Below are positions 26,236 to 35,814 of a stretch of 63,313 nucleotides of DNA, piece after piece (the stretch's first letter is position 1; each line of letters starts with the position of its first letter). The notes under the pieces are model-generated. The model had not been told where the DNA came from, did no database searches, and worked only from the letters and a program-made list of their open reading frames with translations. Made by a program: the position numbers and the translations under genes. Source of the DNA: DSXH01 sp964532065 (GTDB lineage Bacteria; Bacteroidota; Ignavibacteria; Ignavibacteriales; Melioribacteraceae); NCBI GenBank assembly GCA_964532065.1, contig CAZHHG010000009.1, forward strand, positions 1 through 63,313, read 5' to 3'.

Positions 26236-27510
26236 ATGAAACGATTATTTCTGCTGCTGTTATTTCTTGCAATTACCATAAATGCACAGGTGGAATATTC
26301 AAAAGAAGAAAATCTGACAATCAACGCACCGATATTTTTTGTTGATTTCGCTAATTACAGAAGTGATGAAGCATCAAAATCACGGCTCGATGTATTTATT
26401 CAAATTCCATATTCCTCCATTCAGTTCGTCAAAAAGGACAACCTGTTTTCAGGCGGTTATACTGTTACACTTACATTTTACGATATAAACAAGAACAATA
26501 TTCTGTTCGAAAGGAACTGGAAAGAAAAAGTTTCAACCGCGGATTTCACTCAGACTATCTCCAGGAACAATAATAATATTTCGTACCGTACGTTCAACCT
26601 TAATCCCGGTAATTATACAATACGGTGTATTCTGGAGGATTCTGATTCAAGAAGAGCGGCAACCCGGGAATTCAAAATAACTTTAAAGAATTTCAATGAT
26701 TCGCTGAGTGTTTCCGATCCGCTTTTAATCTCGGAAATAGTAAAAGATCCTGAAGGTGATAAAATTGTTCCGAACATTGCCAGAACAGTCTCTAATAAAA
26801 CAGTGAAACTTCCTTTTTTCTTTGACCTTTATTCCAATAAAGACCAGCAGGTTGTTTTAGAATACCAGATTGACAATTTGAAAAGCAACGTTACTACCAA
26901 GTACATGAGTCCGCAGAAGGTTAAAGCCGGCGTTAATTCAATTTATCATACTGTGGAAAATGTGGATTTTAAACTCGGTGACTATGTATTAAAAATAATT
27001 CTGAAGGATGAATCATGGAAGGAAGTTGCATCATCGCAAAAGCAGTTCTATTCAAAAATCTATGGTTTCCCTGGCACTATTGTAGATCTGGACAAAGCGG
27101 TGGCTCAGCTGATCTATATCGCCTCCCCTGATGAAATCAGTTATATAAAAGATTCCGAGAATTACAACGAGAAACTCGAAAGGTTTTTAAGATTCTGGGA
27201 TAAGAAAAAACCGAACAGCACCCTTGAAGAGAATCCGATTCTTTATGAATATTACCGCCGCGTTGAATATGCTAATAAAAACTTCAAAGGATTCGGCGAA
27301 GGATGGAGATCGGATATGGGTCTTATTTATATCACTTTCGGTCCTCCGAATAATGTAGAGCGCCACCCCCTTGCTGCCAATTCGGTTCCGTATGAAGTGT
27401 GGGATTACTATGATCTTAACAGATCTTTTATCTTTGCAGATCAAACTGGTTTCGGGGATTACAGATTAATGAATCCCGACTTCAGCCGTTGGCCGGGATA
27501 TAGACAATAA
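26236..27510 (+). CDS. Exported GWxTD domain protein
   Basis: 424 aa from the ATG at 26236, which has AAAGGAG eight bases upstream and opens directly onto a signal peptide (MKRLFLLLLFLAITINAQ). An ATG at 26215 is open but less likely. The N-terminal half is beta-rich; the C-terminal ~120 residues are the GWxTD domain (FGEGWRSDMGLIYITFGPPN, VPYEVWDYY, DYRLMNPDFSRWPGY), here with GWRSD. The domain is known from Bacteroidota, Ignavibacteria and Acidobacteria and has no fixed function. It lies five bases before the PfkB kinase gene. Confidence 0.82.
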   Translation: MKRLFLLLLFLAITINAQVEYSKEENLTINAPIFFVDFANYRSDEASKSRLDVFIQIPYSSIQFVKKDNLFSGGYTVTLTFYDINKNNILFERNWKEKVSTADFTQTISRNNNNISYRTFNLNPGNYTIRCILEDSDSRRAATREFKITLKNFNDSLSVSDPLLISEIVKDPEGDKIVPNIARTVSNKTVKLPFFFDLYSNKDQQVVLEYQIDNLKSNVTTKYMSPQKVKAGVNSIYHTVENVDFKLGDYVLKIILKDESWKEVASSQKQFYSKIYGFPGTIVDLDKAVAQLIYIASPDEISYIKDSENYNEKLERFLRFWDKKKPNSTLEENPILYEYYRRVEYANKNFKGFGEGWRSDMGLIYITFGPPNNVERHPLAANSVPYEVWDYYDLNRSFIFADQTGFGDYRLMNPDFSRWPGYRQ

Positions 27511-27514
27511 AAAA

Positions 27515-28483
27515 ATGATTCTTACAGTAACATTAAATCCGCTTCTGGAAAAAAGATTTTTTTTCAAAGCAGTAGAGCTCGGTAAATCCCACCGTTCCTT
27601 AAAAGAGGAATTGAGTGCCGGCGGAAAAGGAATTAATATAAGCCGGCAATTAAATCTTCTCGGAATGAATAATTCCGCTTACACTTTCCTCGGAGGAAAT
27701 AACGGTAAGCTTCTCAGAAGCATTCTTGCACACGAACAGATTGAGTATTCTTCTGTATCAACCAGATCGGAAACACGTTCTGCCGATCTGATAATTGAAG
27801 AGAATAACAGGGTTACAACATTCTTCGGAATCAACAGCGAGATCACAAAAGAGGAATCATACCATTTCAAAGAAAAGCTTGAAAAGATGATTCAGAACTG
27901 CTCTATCGCGGTCTTCTCCGGAAGCTCTCCCTGTAAAGAAACCGATGACATATTCCCCTATGCAATTGAACTTGCTAATAAGCACGATAAGATTTCGATT
28001 CTCGACACTTACGGCGCTCATCTTTCAGATTGTATTGATTCGCTTCCCACCGTAGTTCATAACAATGTAAGCGAGGTTGAAGAATCACTTGGTATCAGTC
28101 TGAAAAGAGAAACCGAGAAAATAGATTTTCTCGAGCAGCTTTATAAAAAAGGAATCAAACTGGCGTTTCTGACCGACGGGCCCGATTACGTCTATGCCTC
28201 CAAATACGATTTTCATTACCGGATAATTCCACCCTCTGTAAACGAGATCGATTCAACAGGAAGCGGCGATGCTTTTACTGCCGGACTGGTTTACGGTCTC
28301 GAGAACTCACTTGTATTCGACGATTTCGTAAAAATTGCTGTAGCGCTAGGTGCGGCAAACGCTTCTATGCTCGAAACCTGCAGAGTATCAAAAGAAATAA
28401 TGGACCGGTACATATCCGGAATTAATATTGAACCTATCGGCAAGCGGATGAAACTGATTGACGACTCGCCGACAACCCATTGA
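27515..28483 (+). CDS. PfkB-family hexose kinase (1-phosphofructokinase/tagatose-6-phosphate kinase group)
   Basis: 322 aa. The start MILTVTLNPLLEKRF is the FruK/LacC signature, although the usual NPAxD aspartate is a glutamate here. The GGKGINISRQL motif and the catalytic NEIDSTGSGDAFTAGL (anion hole and base aspartate) are present. It phosphorylates a sugar phosphate with ATP in the cytosol. The substrate cannot be fixed: there is no PTS or other fructose gene nearby. It sits between a GWxTD gene and an Omp85 gene, an odd place for a catabolic kinase. Confidence 0.85.
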   Translation: MILTVTLNPLLEKRFFFKAVELGKSHRSLKEELSAGGKGINISRQLNLLGMNNSAYTFLGGNNGKLLRSILAHEQIEYSSVSTRSETRSADLIIEENNRVTTFFGINSEITKEESYHFKEKLEKMIQNCSIAVFSGSSPCKETDDIFPYAIELANKHDKISILDTYGAHLSDCIDSLPTVVHNNVSEVEESLGISLKRETEKIDFLEQLYKKGIKLAFLTDGPDYVYASKYDFHYRIIPPSVNEIDSTGSGDAFTAGLVYGLENSLVFDDFVKIAVALGAANASMLETCRVSKEIMDRYISGINIEPIGKRMKLIDDSPTTH

Positions 28484-28500
28484 GCATAAGATGGATTTTT

Positions 28501-30303
28501 ATGTTTAAGTTTTTTTTAAATCCACCCGTCCGCCGTATTACACTTCATTCCAACATACTGCTCTACTTATTAATTAGTCTATTCTTAAACGGATCGGCTT
28601 TATCTCAATCAATTCAAAAAATTGAAATCACTGGTGCTGAAAATTTCTCGCCGGCTGAATACAGCAACTGGATCAGAATTGCAAATGGTTCTAAATATTT
28701 TAAAGGGATTGAGGATTCAATAAGAAGAAGAATCGGTACCGAATTAAAATTGAACGGTTACTACAATTACAATATTGAAAAAATCGAAACCGTTGAAATC
28801 GATTCTTCACAGATTAAGATTACTGTTTCGATAAATGAAGGAATACCTGTTCAAATAAGAAATATCAATTATAACAAAACCACAACCGACTCTGCTTTTT
28901 TAGATTACGGATTTCAGCAGTTAAGAGGAAGTACTTTCAGCCGAGAAATAATTGAAAACAGCATCGATGAGATTCTGACCGGGTTCGAGAACAGAGGTTA
29001 CCCCTTCGCAAGCGTAAAAATCGAATCGGTCTACTTTTATAACGAATCCGGTTCCGGCAATCCGCTTGTAGATCTATATCTTATTATCGACCCTGGTAGA
29101 GAAAGCCGGATTTCCAGAATAGAATTTTCCGGTAATTCAAAAACGAAAGCTCATGTAATAGAAAGAGCAATAGGGCTGAAACCGGGCGACCTTTATAATC
29201 AGAAGAATATCGATGAGATTGCGCTAAGATTGAACCGTCTCCGCTTCTTCGAACCGGTTGATCCGCCTGAATTCTATTTTAATTCCTCAGATGAAGGAAT
29301 ATTAAAAATAAGTGTGAAGGAAAAGGAGACTAATAATTTCGACGGGATAATCGGTTATATTCCCGGAACAAATCAGGGCGAGAAAGGATTTGTAACGGGA
29401 TTCATAAATGTTAATCTTAGAAATCTCTTCGGAACCGGCCGGGCTGCGGCTTTTAAGTGGCAGCAGGAGAACAGTTACTCCCAGGAACTTGAGATTCGTT
29501 ACCTTGAACCATGGCTGTTCGATTTTCCCGTAAACATAGAAGCAGGACTTTTTCAGCGAAAACAGGATAGTACTTATGTACAGCGGAGCGCTGAAGGGAA
29601 AATTGAATACGCGGCTACAGACGAGATCTCCGCGTCATTAATTCTCAACACACAATCTACCATTCCCTCGGAACGCACGAATAAAAGCTTTACAGTTTAT
29701 AATTCAACTTCATTCACTACCGGATTAAATATTAAGATTGATACAAGAGACGACCTTTACGCTCCATCTGGAGGTATTCTATTAAGCAATTCTTATAAGT
29801 ACACATCGAAAAGAATTGACGGACCTGTAGAGTTTATAACTCCTGACCTGAAAACCAGTATCGGATTTCAAAGGCTGGAAATTGATCTCCATTATTTTCT
29901 TCAGATATTCCGGGATCAGGTTATTGCAGCAGCGGTTCACGCAAGAGAACTTAAAGGGGACGACGTAGAAATCAGCGATCTTTACCTTCTGGGCGGAACA
30001 AATAATTTGCGCGGATACAGGGAAAAACAGTTCGCAGGCAACCGGATACTCTGGTCGAACCTCGAATACCGTTACCTTTTAAGCCGCAGGTCATTCGCAT
30101 TTCTTTTTGTTGACACCGGATACTTACTGAGAAATGAGGATTTGTTAAATAATATCCCGCGAGTATCTGAATTCAAGTACGGTTATGGAATAGGATTCAG
30201 CATTGAAACAGCCCTGGGGATACTCGGTGTAAGTTTCGCGTTGGGCGAAGGCGACTCATTCGGCGAAGGGAAAATTCATTTCGGTATTGTCAACGAGTTT
30301 TAA
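28501..30303 (+). CDS. Omp85/BamA-TamA superfamily outer membrane protein
   Basis: 600 aa from ATG 28501; a TTG at 28480 is also in frame and would overlap the kinase stop. A long N-region and signal helix (ILLYLLISLFLNGSALSQ) precede about three POTRA domains: IQKIEITGAENFSP, a middle one with IPVQIRNINYNK, and ISRIEFSGNSKTKAHVIERA. The 16-strand barrel then runs from about 275, with GTNNLRGYREKQFAG (the conserved RGF/RGY loop motif) and a final strand ending in F. It is shorter than BamA (about 800), so it is more like TamA or an unclassified assembly factor. Confidence 0.85.
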   Translation: MFKFFLNPPVRRITLHSNILLYLLISLFLNGSALSQSIQKIEITGAENFSPAEYSNWIRIANGSKYFKGIEDSIRRRIGTELKLNGYYNYNIEKIETVEIDSSQIKITVSINEGIPVQIRNINYNKTTTDSAFLDYGFQQLRGSTFSREIIENSIDEILTGFENRGYPFASVKIESVYFYNESGSGNPLVDLYLIIDPGRESRISRIEFSGNSKTKAHVIERAIGLKPGDLYNQKNIDEIALRLNRLRFFEPVDPPEFYFNSSDEGILKISVKEKETNNFDGIIGYIPGTNQGEKGFVTGFINVNLRNLFGTGRAAAFKWQQENSYSQELEIRYLEPWLFDFPVNIEAGLFQRKQDSTYVQRSAEGKIEYAATDEISASLILNTQSTIPSERTNKSFTVYNSTSFTTGLNIKIDTRDDLYAPSGGILLSNSYKYTSKRIDGPVEFITPDLKTSIGFQRLEIDLHYFLQIFRDQVIAAAVHARELKGDDVEISDLYLLGGTNNLRGYREKQFAGNRILWSNLEYRYLLSRRSFAFLFVDTGYLLRNEDLLNNIPRVSEFKYGYGIGFSIETALGILGVSFALGEGDSFGEGKIHFGIVNEF

Positions 30304-30433
30304 GCCGTGCATATCTAACTGCAAGTGGAATTAACCTTCCAGTGTTCCGTTGTATCCCATTTTTCTACTGATTAACTTGTACATGCCATTACTGAAAATT
30401 ACATAGTCATTCAAATAGTAAATGGAGATTTCT

Positions 30434-31162
30434 ATGAAGACTTCGATAGCAACTCTCCGAATTATTCCAGTCTGTTTTTTAATAATATTTTGTTCGACAG
30501 TAACAGCTCAGTATGAAAGCGATGAATCTGCCTTTTTTTATCCAAACGTATTTCTGTCATTCAAAGGCGGTCTAAGTATACCCATAAGCCCGGATGAATT
30601 CACCAAGAATTTTAAATCAGGAAACTGTTACGGTATCGACCTCGAATTACCCCTCTCAGAATCCAATATGTCGTTCGGGATCAGCTACAACTCCAACAAA
30701 TTCGGTTTCGACGGCGCAGGTGCAAAAGAATTTTTTACTTCTCAACTGGGATTACGGTCTATATCTAAAGTAAACGGTCCCGATTGTGATCTTTGGAGTA
30801 TTGCGGGAATAATTAAATTCAATCCTGAAGGAACAGGATTCTTCCTTGGAATCGGAATTGGATATTTCAAGCTGACACGTGGAAAAGTAAATGTAACCGG
30901 AATTGATCCTGCCGGCGCAAGTCAAATTATCAATACCGAGCTGATCTCAAAAGACGGAGCGTATGTTAACATGAATTTAGGCGCTTACATCTGGCTCAAT
31001 AAAAATTTCTCTCTTATTGCCGAGATCGACGGTGCTATCGCCCCATCAAGTGAAGATGAGGCTACCGGATATATTGTTTATTACTCTACCGGGGGATCGG
31101 AAATACAAAGAAAAAATACGATGTTAATCGGATTAAAAACTGGACTAAGGATTTCACTTTAA
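30434..31162 (+). CDS. Outer membrane beta-barrel protein, unknown role
   Basis: 242 aa from the ATG at 30434, which has GGAG seven bases upstream; ATG 30422 is the longer alternative. The signal peptide ends STVTAQ. The mature part has alternating strands with glycine and aromatic girdles (FKGGLSIPISPDEFTKNFK, GFFLGIGIGYFKL, MLIGLKTGLRISL), the look of an 8-strand OmpX/OprF-type barrel. It lies between the Omp85 gene and rnhB; the substrate or role is unknown. Confidence 0.7.
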   Translation: MKTSIATLRIIPVCFLIIFCSTVTAQYESDESAFFYPNVFLSFKGGLSIPISPDEFTKNFKSGNCYGIDLELPLSESNMSFGISYNSNKFGFDGAGAKEFFTSQLGLRSISKVNGPDCDLWSIAGIIKFNPEGTGFFLGIGIGYFKLTRGKVNVTGIDPAGASQIINTELISKDGAYVNMNLGAYIWLNKNFSLIAEIDGAIAPSSEDEATGYIVYYSTGGSEIQRKNTMLIGLKTGLRISL

Positions 31163-31170
31163 TTTCCTAA

Positions 31171-31797
31171 ATGAATAATCTAAAAAAATTCGACCTTTCA
31201 TTTTACAAAGGCAGAATTAAATTGATAGCCGGTGTCGATGAAGCCGGACGGGGGCCTATTGCAGGACCGGTTGTTGCGGCTGCGGTTATATTCGACAAAA
31301 AAACTTTTAACAATAAAATAAACGATTCTAAAAAACTGACAGAAAAGGTCCGCGAGGAATTGTACGGCTGGATAATTGACAATTCAATTTCATACGGCAT
31401 CGGAATAATCGGCCACGAAGAGATCGACAGAATCAATATCCTTCAGGCCTCTCTGAAAGCTATGAAAATAGCCGTATCCGGACTCGAACCCAAACCTCTC
31501 CTCTGCCTTATCGACGGCAACAAATCATTTATTTCGAAAATACCGACAAGGACTATTGTAAAAGGTGATTCAAAATCATTTTCGATTGCAGCCGCTTCAA
31601 TTATCGCCAAAGTAACGCGCGACAGAATTATGAATGCCTACGCAGATGAATTTCCCGAATACAAATGGGACAGCAATAAAGGATATGCAACAAGAATGCA
31701 TATAAATGCCGTTAAAAAATTCGGAGCTTCCCGTCTCCACCGTAAAACTTTTCTGAGCAGAATTCTTGAAGAGGGAAAGCAGGAAGTTTTATTCTAA
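31171..31797 (+). CDS. rnhB: Ribonuclease HII
   Basis: 208 aa, normal length. It cuts RNA in RNA-DNA hybrids and at single ribonucleotides in DNA. AGVDEAGRGPIAGPVVAAAV gives the metal-binding D23-E24 pair; LCLIDGNK holds the third acid and KVTRDRIM the fourth region. It starts nine bases after the barrel gene and is followed by the YraN-type nuclease gene, a pairing common in many bacteria. Confidence 0.95.
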   Translation: MNNLKKFDLSFYKGRIKLIAGVDEAGRGPIAGPVVAAAVIFDKKTFNNKINDSKKLTEKVREELYGWIIDNSISYGIGIIGHEEIDRINILQASLKAMKIAVSGLEPKPLLCLIDGNKSFISKIPTRTIVKGDSKSFSIAAASIIAKVTRDRIMNAYADEFPEYKWDSNKGYATRMHINAVKKFGASRLHRKTFLSRILEEGKQEVLF

Positions 31798-31868
31798 TAT
31801 GATCTCTAACCGTAAGACTATGGGGCTTAATACTTAATCCCTGAATAAAAGAGTAACCGGGGGGTGAA

Positions 31869-32240
31869 ATGAATAACGAAGGAAAAAAGAATAAGCGTAA
31901 AACGGGAACCAGAGGTGAAGAAATTGCTTGCGGATTTCTTACTAACCTCGGTTATAAGATACTTGAGAGGAATTACCAGTTCGGGCATGGTGAGATCGAT
32001 ATCATCGCTGAAGATGGAGATACTATTGTTTTTGTTGAGGTGAAGTATAGAAAGAATCTGGATTACGGTCCCCCGGAAAGTGCAGTTACTCCGTCGAAAC
32101 AGAAGCAGATCAGGAAAATAGCTTCGGCATACTTATGGGAGAATGAAATAAAAGAAAGGCAATGCAGAATAGATGTTGTTGCAGTACTTCATTATCCGGG
32201 AAATAAACCGGAGATAACACATTACATAAATGCTTTTTAG
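31869..32240 (+). CDS. YraN/UPF0102 family putative endonuclease
   Basis: 123 aa. RGEEIACGFLTNLGYKILER and the restriction-endonuclease-like core GEIDIIAEDGDTIVFVEVKYR (D, ExK triad) are clear. It probably acts on DNA, possibly on branched or recombining substrates as reported for family members, but the role in this lineage is not established. GGGGTGAA precedes the ATG. It follows rnhB. Confidence 0.9.
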   Translation: MNNEGKKNKRKTGTRGEEIACGFLTNLGYKILERNYQFGHGEIDIIAEDGDTIVFVEVKYRKNLDYGPPESAVTPSKQKQIRKIASAYLWENEIKERQCRIDVVAVLHYPGNKPEITHYINAF

Positions 32241-32320
32241 CAGACCTGTTTTTACTGTCTGTCAAATAAGTATTTCTTTTACTATTTTGGCCATTAAAAC
32301 AGAGCAGTTTTACTTCTCAA

Positions 32321-33130
32321 ATGAAATTACCCAAACTAAAACAGAGCCGCCGACTCACGTATTCCGATTCTCTATATAATTTTTTCGCAACTATAACCGG
32401 TCTTACAATTTTCAACTGGGAGTTCATAAAACAGGCATTTATCCCTCCATACGAGGTTTCCGAGATTAAAAAACATATGGACGAACTCGGAGTAAAGACT
32501 TTCGGAATAGTGAGTATTACCGGATTGATAATAGGACTTGTTCTGGCGATGCAGAGTCAGCCGGTCCTTCAGCGTTTCGGCGCAACGGATTTTCTGCCCG
32601 GTATGGTCGCATTATCGGTTGTCCGCGAACTCGGACCGGTTATAACCGCATTAATATTTGCGGGACGGGTAAGTTCAGGAATCGGAGCAGAACTCGGATC
32701 GATGCGTGTTACAGAACAGATCGACGCTATGGAAGTATCCGCAGTTAATCCATTTAAATTCCTGGTCGTCACGCGGGTAATCGCAACGACAATGATTCTT
32801 CCGGTTCTTTCGGTTTATGTTATAGTGATAGCAATTTTCGGAGGATACATCGCGGTAATAATAACAGAGAATATGAACATCTATTACTATATCGATTCTG
32901 TTCTCCGCTCGGTTGAGTTCGGTGATTTTATACCGGGCGTTGCAAAAACTTTTGTCTTTGGTTATATAGTAGGGCTTGTTGGATGTTATAAAGGATTCAC
33001 TGCCGAAGGGGGAACTGAAGGTGTCGGAAGAGCATCTACTACTTCAGTGGTCCTTTCGTCTCTTCTAATTTTAATTTTTGATATGATACTTGTAAAAATA
33101 TCGTTATGGATATGGCCGACGTTAGGATAG
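32321..33130 (+). CDS. mlaE: MlaE-family ABC transporter permease
   Basis: 269 aa, five or so helices. The family motifs are ISITGLIIGLVLAMQSQPVL-like early helices, VRELGPVITALIFAGRVSSG, GAELGSMRVTEQIDAMEV and the end GVGRASTTSVVLSSLLILIF. MlaE is the inner membrane permease of the system that moves phospholipids between inner and outer membrane. Its stop lies inside mlaF, an overlap of 25 bases, and the MCE protein gene follows. No mlaB or mlaC is present here. Confidence 0.92.
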   Translation: MKLPKLKQSRRLTYSDSLYNFFATITGLTIFNWEFIKQAFIPPYEVSEIKKHMDELGVKTFGIVSITGLIIGLVLAMQSQPVLQRFGATDFLPGMVALSVVRELGPVITALIFAGRVSSGIGAELGSMRVTEQIDAMEVSAVNPFKFLVVTRVIATTMILPVLSVYVIVIAIFGGYIAVIITENMNIYYYIDSVLRSVEFGDFIPGVAKTFVFGYIVGLVGCYKGFTAEGGTEGVGRASTTSVVLSSLLILIFDMILVKISLWIWPTLG

Positions 33131-33864
33131 TTGAAATAAGAAATCTTTCTAAGAGATTCGAGGATCTGATAGTTCTCGACAATATCTCGCTCGAGGTACA
33201 TCGTGCCGAGAATCTGGTAGTCTTCGGTAGAAGCGGACAGGGTAAGAGCGTTCTGCTGAAATGCATAATCGGATTGATGCCGCCGGATGAAGGAACAATT
33301 TTAATTAAAGGTGAGGATATATCCGGCCTTTCTGTGGATGAATTGAACCGCCTCAGGAAAAATATCGGATTCCTTTTTCAGGGTTCGGCTCTATACGATT
33401 CTATGACGGTAAGGGAAAACCTCTCATTTCCGCTCAGAAGAAATTATCCCGAGATGAATCAACCGGATATAACCAATAAAGTGATTAATACGCTCGAACT
33501 TGTTGGCCTTGAGGACGCGGTAGATAAAATGCCGTCTGAATTATCCGGCGGCATGAAAAAAAGAATTGCTCTTGCCCGCTCGATTATTACCGATCCGGAA
33601 TTAATGCTTTACGACGAACCGACTACAGGTCTGGATCCGATAACAACAAAAGAGATAAGCGAGCTGATCATTAATCTTCAGAAGAAACTGAATATGACTT
33701 CAATTGTAGTTACTCACGATTTAATATGCGCAGAAATAATAGCAGACCGGGCAATTTTCCTTAAGGATGCGAAGATCGCATTCCAGGGAAGCATTAAAGA
33801 ACTTACAAGTTCAGAAGATAACTTCTTGAAAAATTTTTTCAGTAACGAAATAATAAAAGTTTGA
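33106..33864 (+). CDS. mlaF: MlaF-family ABC transporter ATP-binding protein
   Basis: 252 aa. Walker A is GRSGQGKS (41-48), the signature motif is LSGGMKKRIALARS, and Walker B is LMLYDEPTTGLD, followed by the switch VVTHDL. It powers the lipid transporter together with the MlaE permease and the MCE protein. It starts inside mlaE (ATG at 33106; a second ATG two codons later is equally good), which suggests translational coupling. Confidence 0.92.
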   Translation: MDMADVRIVEIRNLSKRFEDLIVLDNISLEVHRAENLVVFGRSGQGKSVLLKCIIGLMPPDEGTILIKGEDISGLSVDELNRLRKNIGFLFQGSALYDSMTVRENLSFPLRRNYPEMNQPDITNKVINTLELVGLEDAVDKMPSELSGGMKKRIALARSIITDPELMLYDEPTTGLDPITTKEISELIINLQKKLNMTSIVVTHDLICAEIIADRAIFLKDAKIAFQGSIKELTSSEDNFLKNFFSNEIIKV

Positions 33865-33874
33865 GAGGATAAAA

Positions 33875-34915
33875 ATGTTAAAACATCTCGAAGGCGCTCG
33901 TTTAGGTATCTTTATTTTTATCGGGACAGTCCTGCTTGTCATTTCGATTTTTCTCCTCGGTAGTAAAGAGAAACTCTTTACAAGTACTATTGAGGTAAAA
34001 GCATATTTCAATCAGATCGAGGGATTGAAATCGGGCGCGCCTGTACGTTTGAGCGGTTATGATATCGGAAGCGTGAGCGGTATTTCGCTGGTCGATCAGG
34101 AATCGGGTAACGTCGAAGTTAAGATGAGGATTGATGTGGGATTGAAACATTTCATCCGTCTCGACAGTCAGGCGGCTATCGAAACGGAAGGACTTGTAGG
34201 AAAAAAGATTGTAACAATCACTCCGGGTTCCCCCGACCTTGCAGTAATTGAAGAAGGCGGAATTATCAAATCCAAAAACCCGATGAATGTTGCAGCAATA
34301 ATCGAAGAGACCGAAGCAGTTATATCATATCTCAAAAACCTGACGAAGGACCTCTCCGAGATAATCGCAAAAACCAACGAAGGTGAAGGAACTTTCGGCA
34401 AACTCGTTAACGACGACCGGCTTTATAATGCGGCGGTAAACATTACGCAGAATGCCGATAAAAACATGACTGCTCTAACTGAAAAACTAAGCGACATTAC
34501 GGATATTATTGTAAACACGAGCCGGAGTATCGGCTCAATAATCGCCAATGTTGATACTGCGGTTATCGATGTTAGAAAACTTGTAACCAGGGTTGAAAAA
34601 GGCGAGGGTGCGCTCGGCACTCTTATTACCGATCAGCAAATTGCCGACTCAATCCGCACTTTGATTTATAATTTCTCCAAGACATCGGAGGATGCACGTA
34701 TGGCAACTTCCAGTCTGGCAGAAAATATGGAAGCCCTGAAGCACAACTGGTTATTCAAGAGTTATTTCGAGCAGCGCGGTTACTGGAATAAAGCTGAATA
34801 TGAAATCGAAATCGAAAAACGATTGAAGGATTTGCAGGAGCAAAACGATATACTCGATAAAAAAATAAATGAGCTGCTGGAACTCGAAAAGAAATTGGAA
34901 AAGAATCCGAAATAA
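33875..34915 (+). CDS. mlaD: MCE-domain (MlaD-like) lipid-transport protein
   Basis: 346 aa. One N-terminal anchor helix (LGIFIFIGTVLLVISIFLLG) precedes the MCE domain (about 38-115: TIEVKAYFNQIEGLKSGAPV, LSGYDIGSVSGI, AIETEGLVGKKIVTITPG). The rest is helical, with repeated coiled-coil-like units and a charged tail (KRLKDLQEQNDILDKKINEL). Such proteins form hexameric rings that carry lipids across the periplasm. It is the last gene of the mlaEFD operon; the next gene is convergent only three bases away. Confidence 0.9.
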   Translation: MLKHLEGARLGIFIFIGTVLLVISIFLLGSKEKLFTSTIEVKAYFNQIEGLKSGAPVRLSGYDIGSVSGISLVDQESGNVEVKMRIDVGLKHFIRLDSQAAIETEGLVGKKIVTITPGSPDLAVIEEGGIIKSKNPMNVAAIIEETEAVISYLKNLTKDLSEIIAKTNEGEGTFGKLVNDDRLYNAAVNITQNADKNMTALTEKLSDITDIIVNTSRSIGSIIANVDTAVIDVRKLVTRVEKGEGALGTLITDQQIADSIRTLIYNFSKTSEDARMATSSLAENMEALKHNWLFKSYFEQRGYWNKAEYEIEIEKRLKDLQEQNDILDKKINELLELEKKLEKNPK

Positions 34916-34918
34916 ATC

Positions 34919-35479
34919 TTACTTCAGAAGCTGTAAGTGAAATTTATTTATCTTCTCCACGTAACCTAATGTTTCTTCATGCCTCCAGCGGGGTACCTCC
35001 GGTGCAACGATTGAAATATTCTCCCAGTCGGTATGATCAAGGTTTTTACCTTTAGCTTTTTCCTGAGCTTTAAGAATGGTTCCCCGTCCGGCATTATAAC
35101 TTCCGAATGTAAAGCGGAATTTTTCATTGCTCTCTTCAATTTCCTTCCAGGCTTTATAGAGCTGGCGGTCGTAGTAGATACCGGCGGCAATGTTCCAGAC
35201 CGGATCGTCAATATTTTCAAACTCGGGATTAGCACTTTGAATATCAGAAAAAGTTGAAGGCATCAGCTGCATCAATCCTCTTGCGCCAACGGGACTTACT
35301 GCGTCCGGCGATAAACTGCTCTCTGCCATACTCTGGGCTTTAAATAATTTCCAGTCGTACCCCGGACCGAAAAAGCGCTTACTGTACTTTTTAAAAGTAT
35401 CGTCATATTCGTTAAACTTTTTCTGAGCATTCAACCCGGAAGCAAAAAAAATAAAAATGATCAGGAGCAGATATTTCAA
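34919..35479 (-). CDS. Periplasmic lytic transglycosylase (SLT domain)
   Basis: 186 aa. The signal peptide ends GLNAQ. The SLT fold is clear: QSMAESSLSPDAVSPVGARG with the catalytic glutamate near residue 53, LMQLMPSTF, NIAAGIYYDRQL and FGSYNAGRGTI. It cleaves peptidoglycan strands with formation of 1,6-anhydromuramic acid. It starts four bases inside the DUF350 gene, so the two are co-transcribed. It ends three bases from the mlaD stop on the other strand. Confidence 0.9.
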   Translation of the reverse strand: MKYLLLIIFIFFASGLNAQKKFNEYDDTFKKYSKRFFGPGYDWKLFKAQSMAESSLSPDAVSPVGARGLMQLMPSTFSDIQSANPEFENIDDPVWNIAAGIYYDRQLYKAWKEIEESNEKFRFTFGSYNAGRGTILKAQEKAKGKNLDHTDWENISIVAPEVPRWRHEETLGYVEKINKFHLQLLK

Positions 35480-35679
35480 TTTAATGCCCCGGCAATTATT
35501 AAGGCTATAGAAATAAATAACGCCGCAATGAAAATTGATACGGCTACATTTCCCTTTTTAAGTTCCTCCTCAAAATCGATCTTCGGAGAGAGTTTATCAA
35601 AAATTTTGTAAGAAACAAACATAAGCAGCACTCCAAGAACCGCATAAAGGAAATTAATACCGATAATCGTCCATTCCAT
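35476..35679 (-). CDS. DUF350 family small membrane protein
   Basis: 67 aa: two helices (about 5-25 and 47-66) around an amphipathic segment with DKLSPKIDFEEELKKGN, the DUF350 pattern with its charged GN-type motif before the second helix. The function is unknown. Its stop overlaps the lytic transglycosylase start (ATGA-type), so the pair forms a small envelope operon. Confidence 0.78.
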   Translation of the reverse strand: MEWTIIGINFLYAVLGVLLMFVSYKIFDKLSPKIDFEEELKKGNVAVSIFIAALFISIALIIAGALN

Positions 35680-35814
35680 ATTTTCTCCATTGGATAATTT
35701 TATTCCCGAATAATATAATCATGATTTCCGGGTTATTCAATCGCTACCCGGTAGGGTATTAAGTATCGAATCAATTTTGTAATTTGCCTGACGCTAATTA
35801 TCGTTATACGGTTT

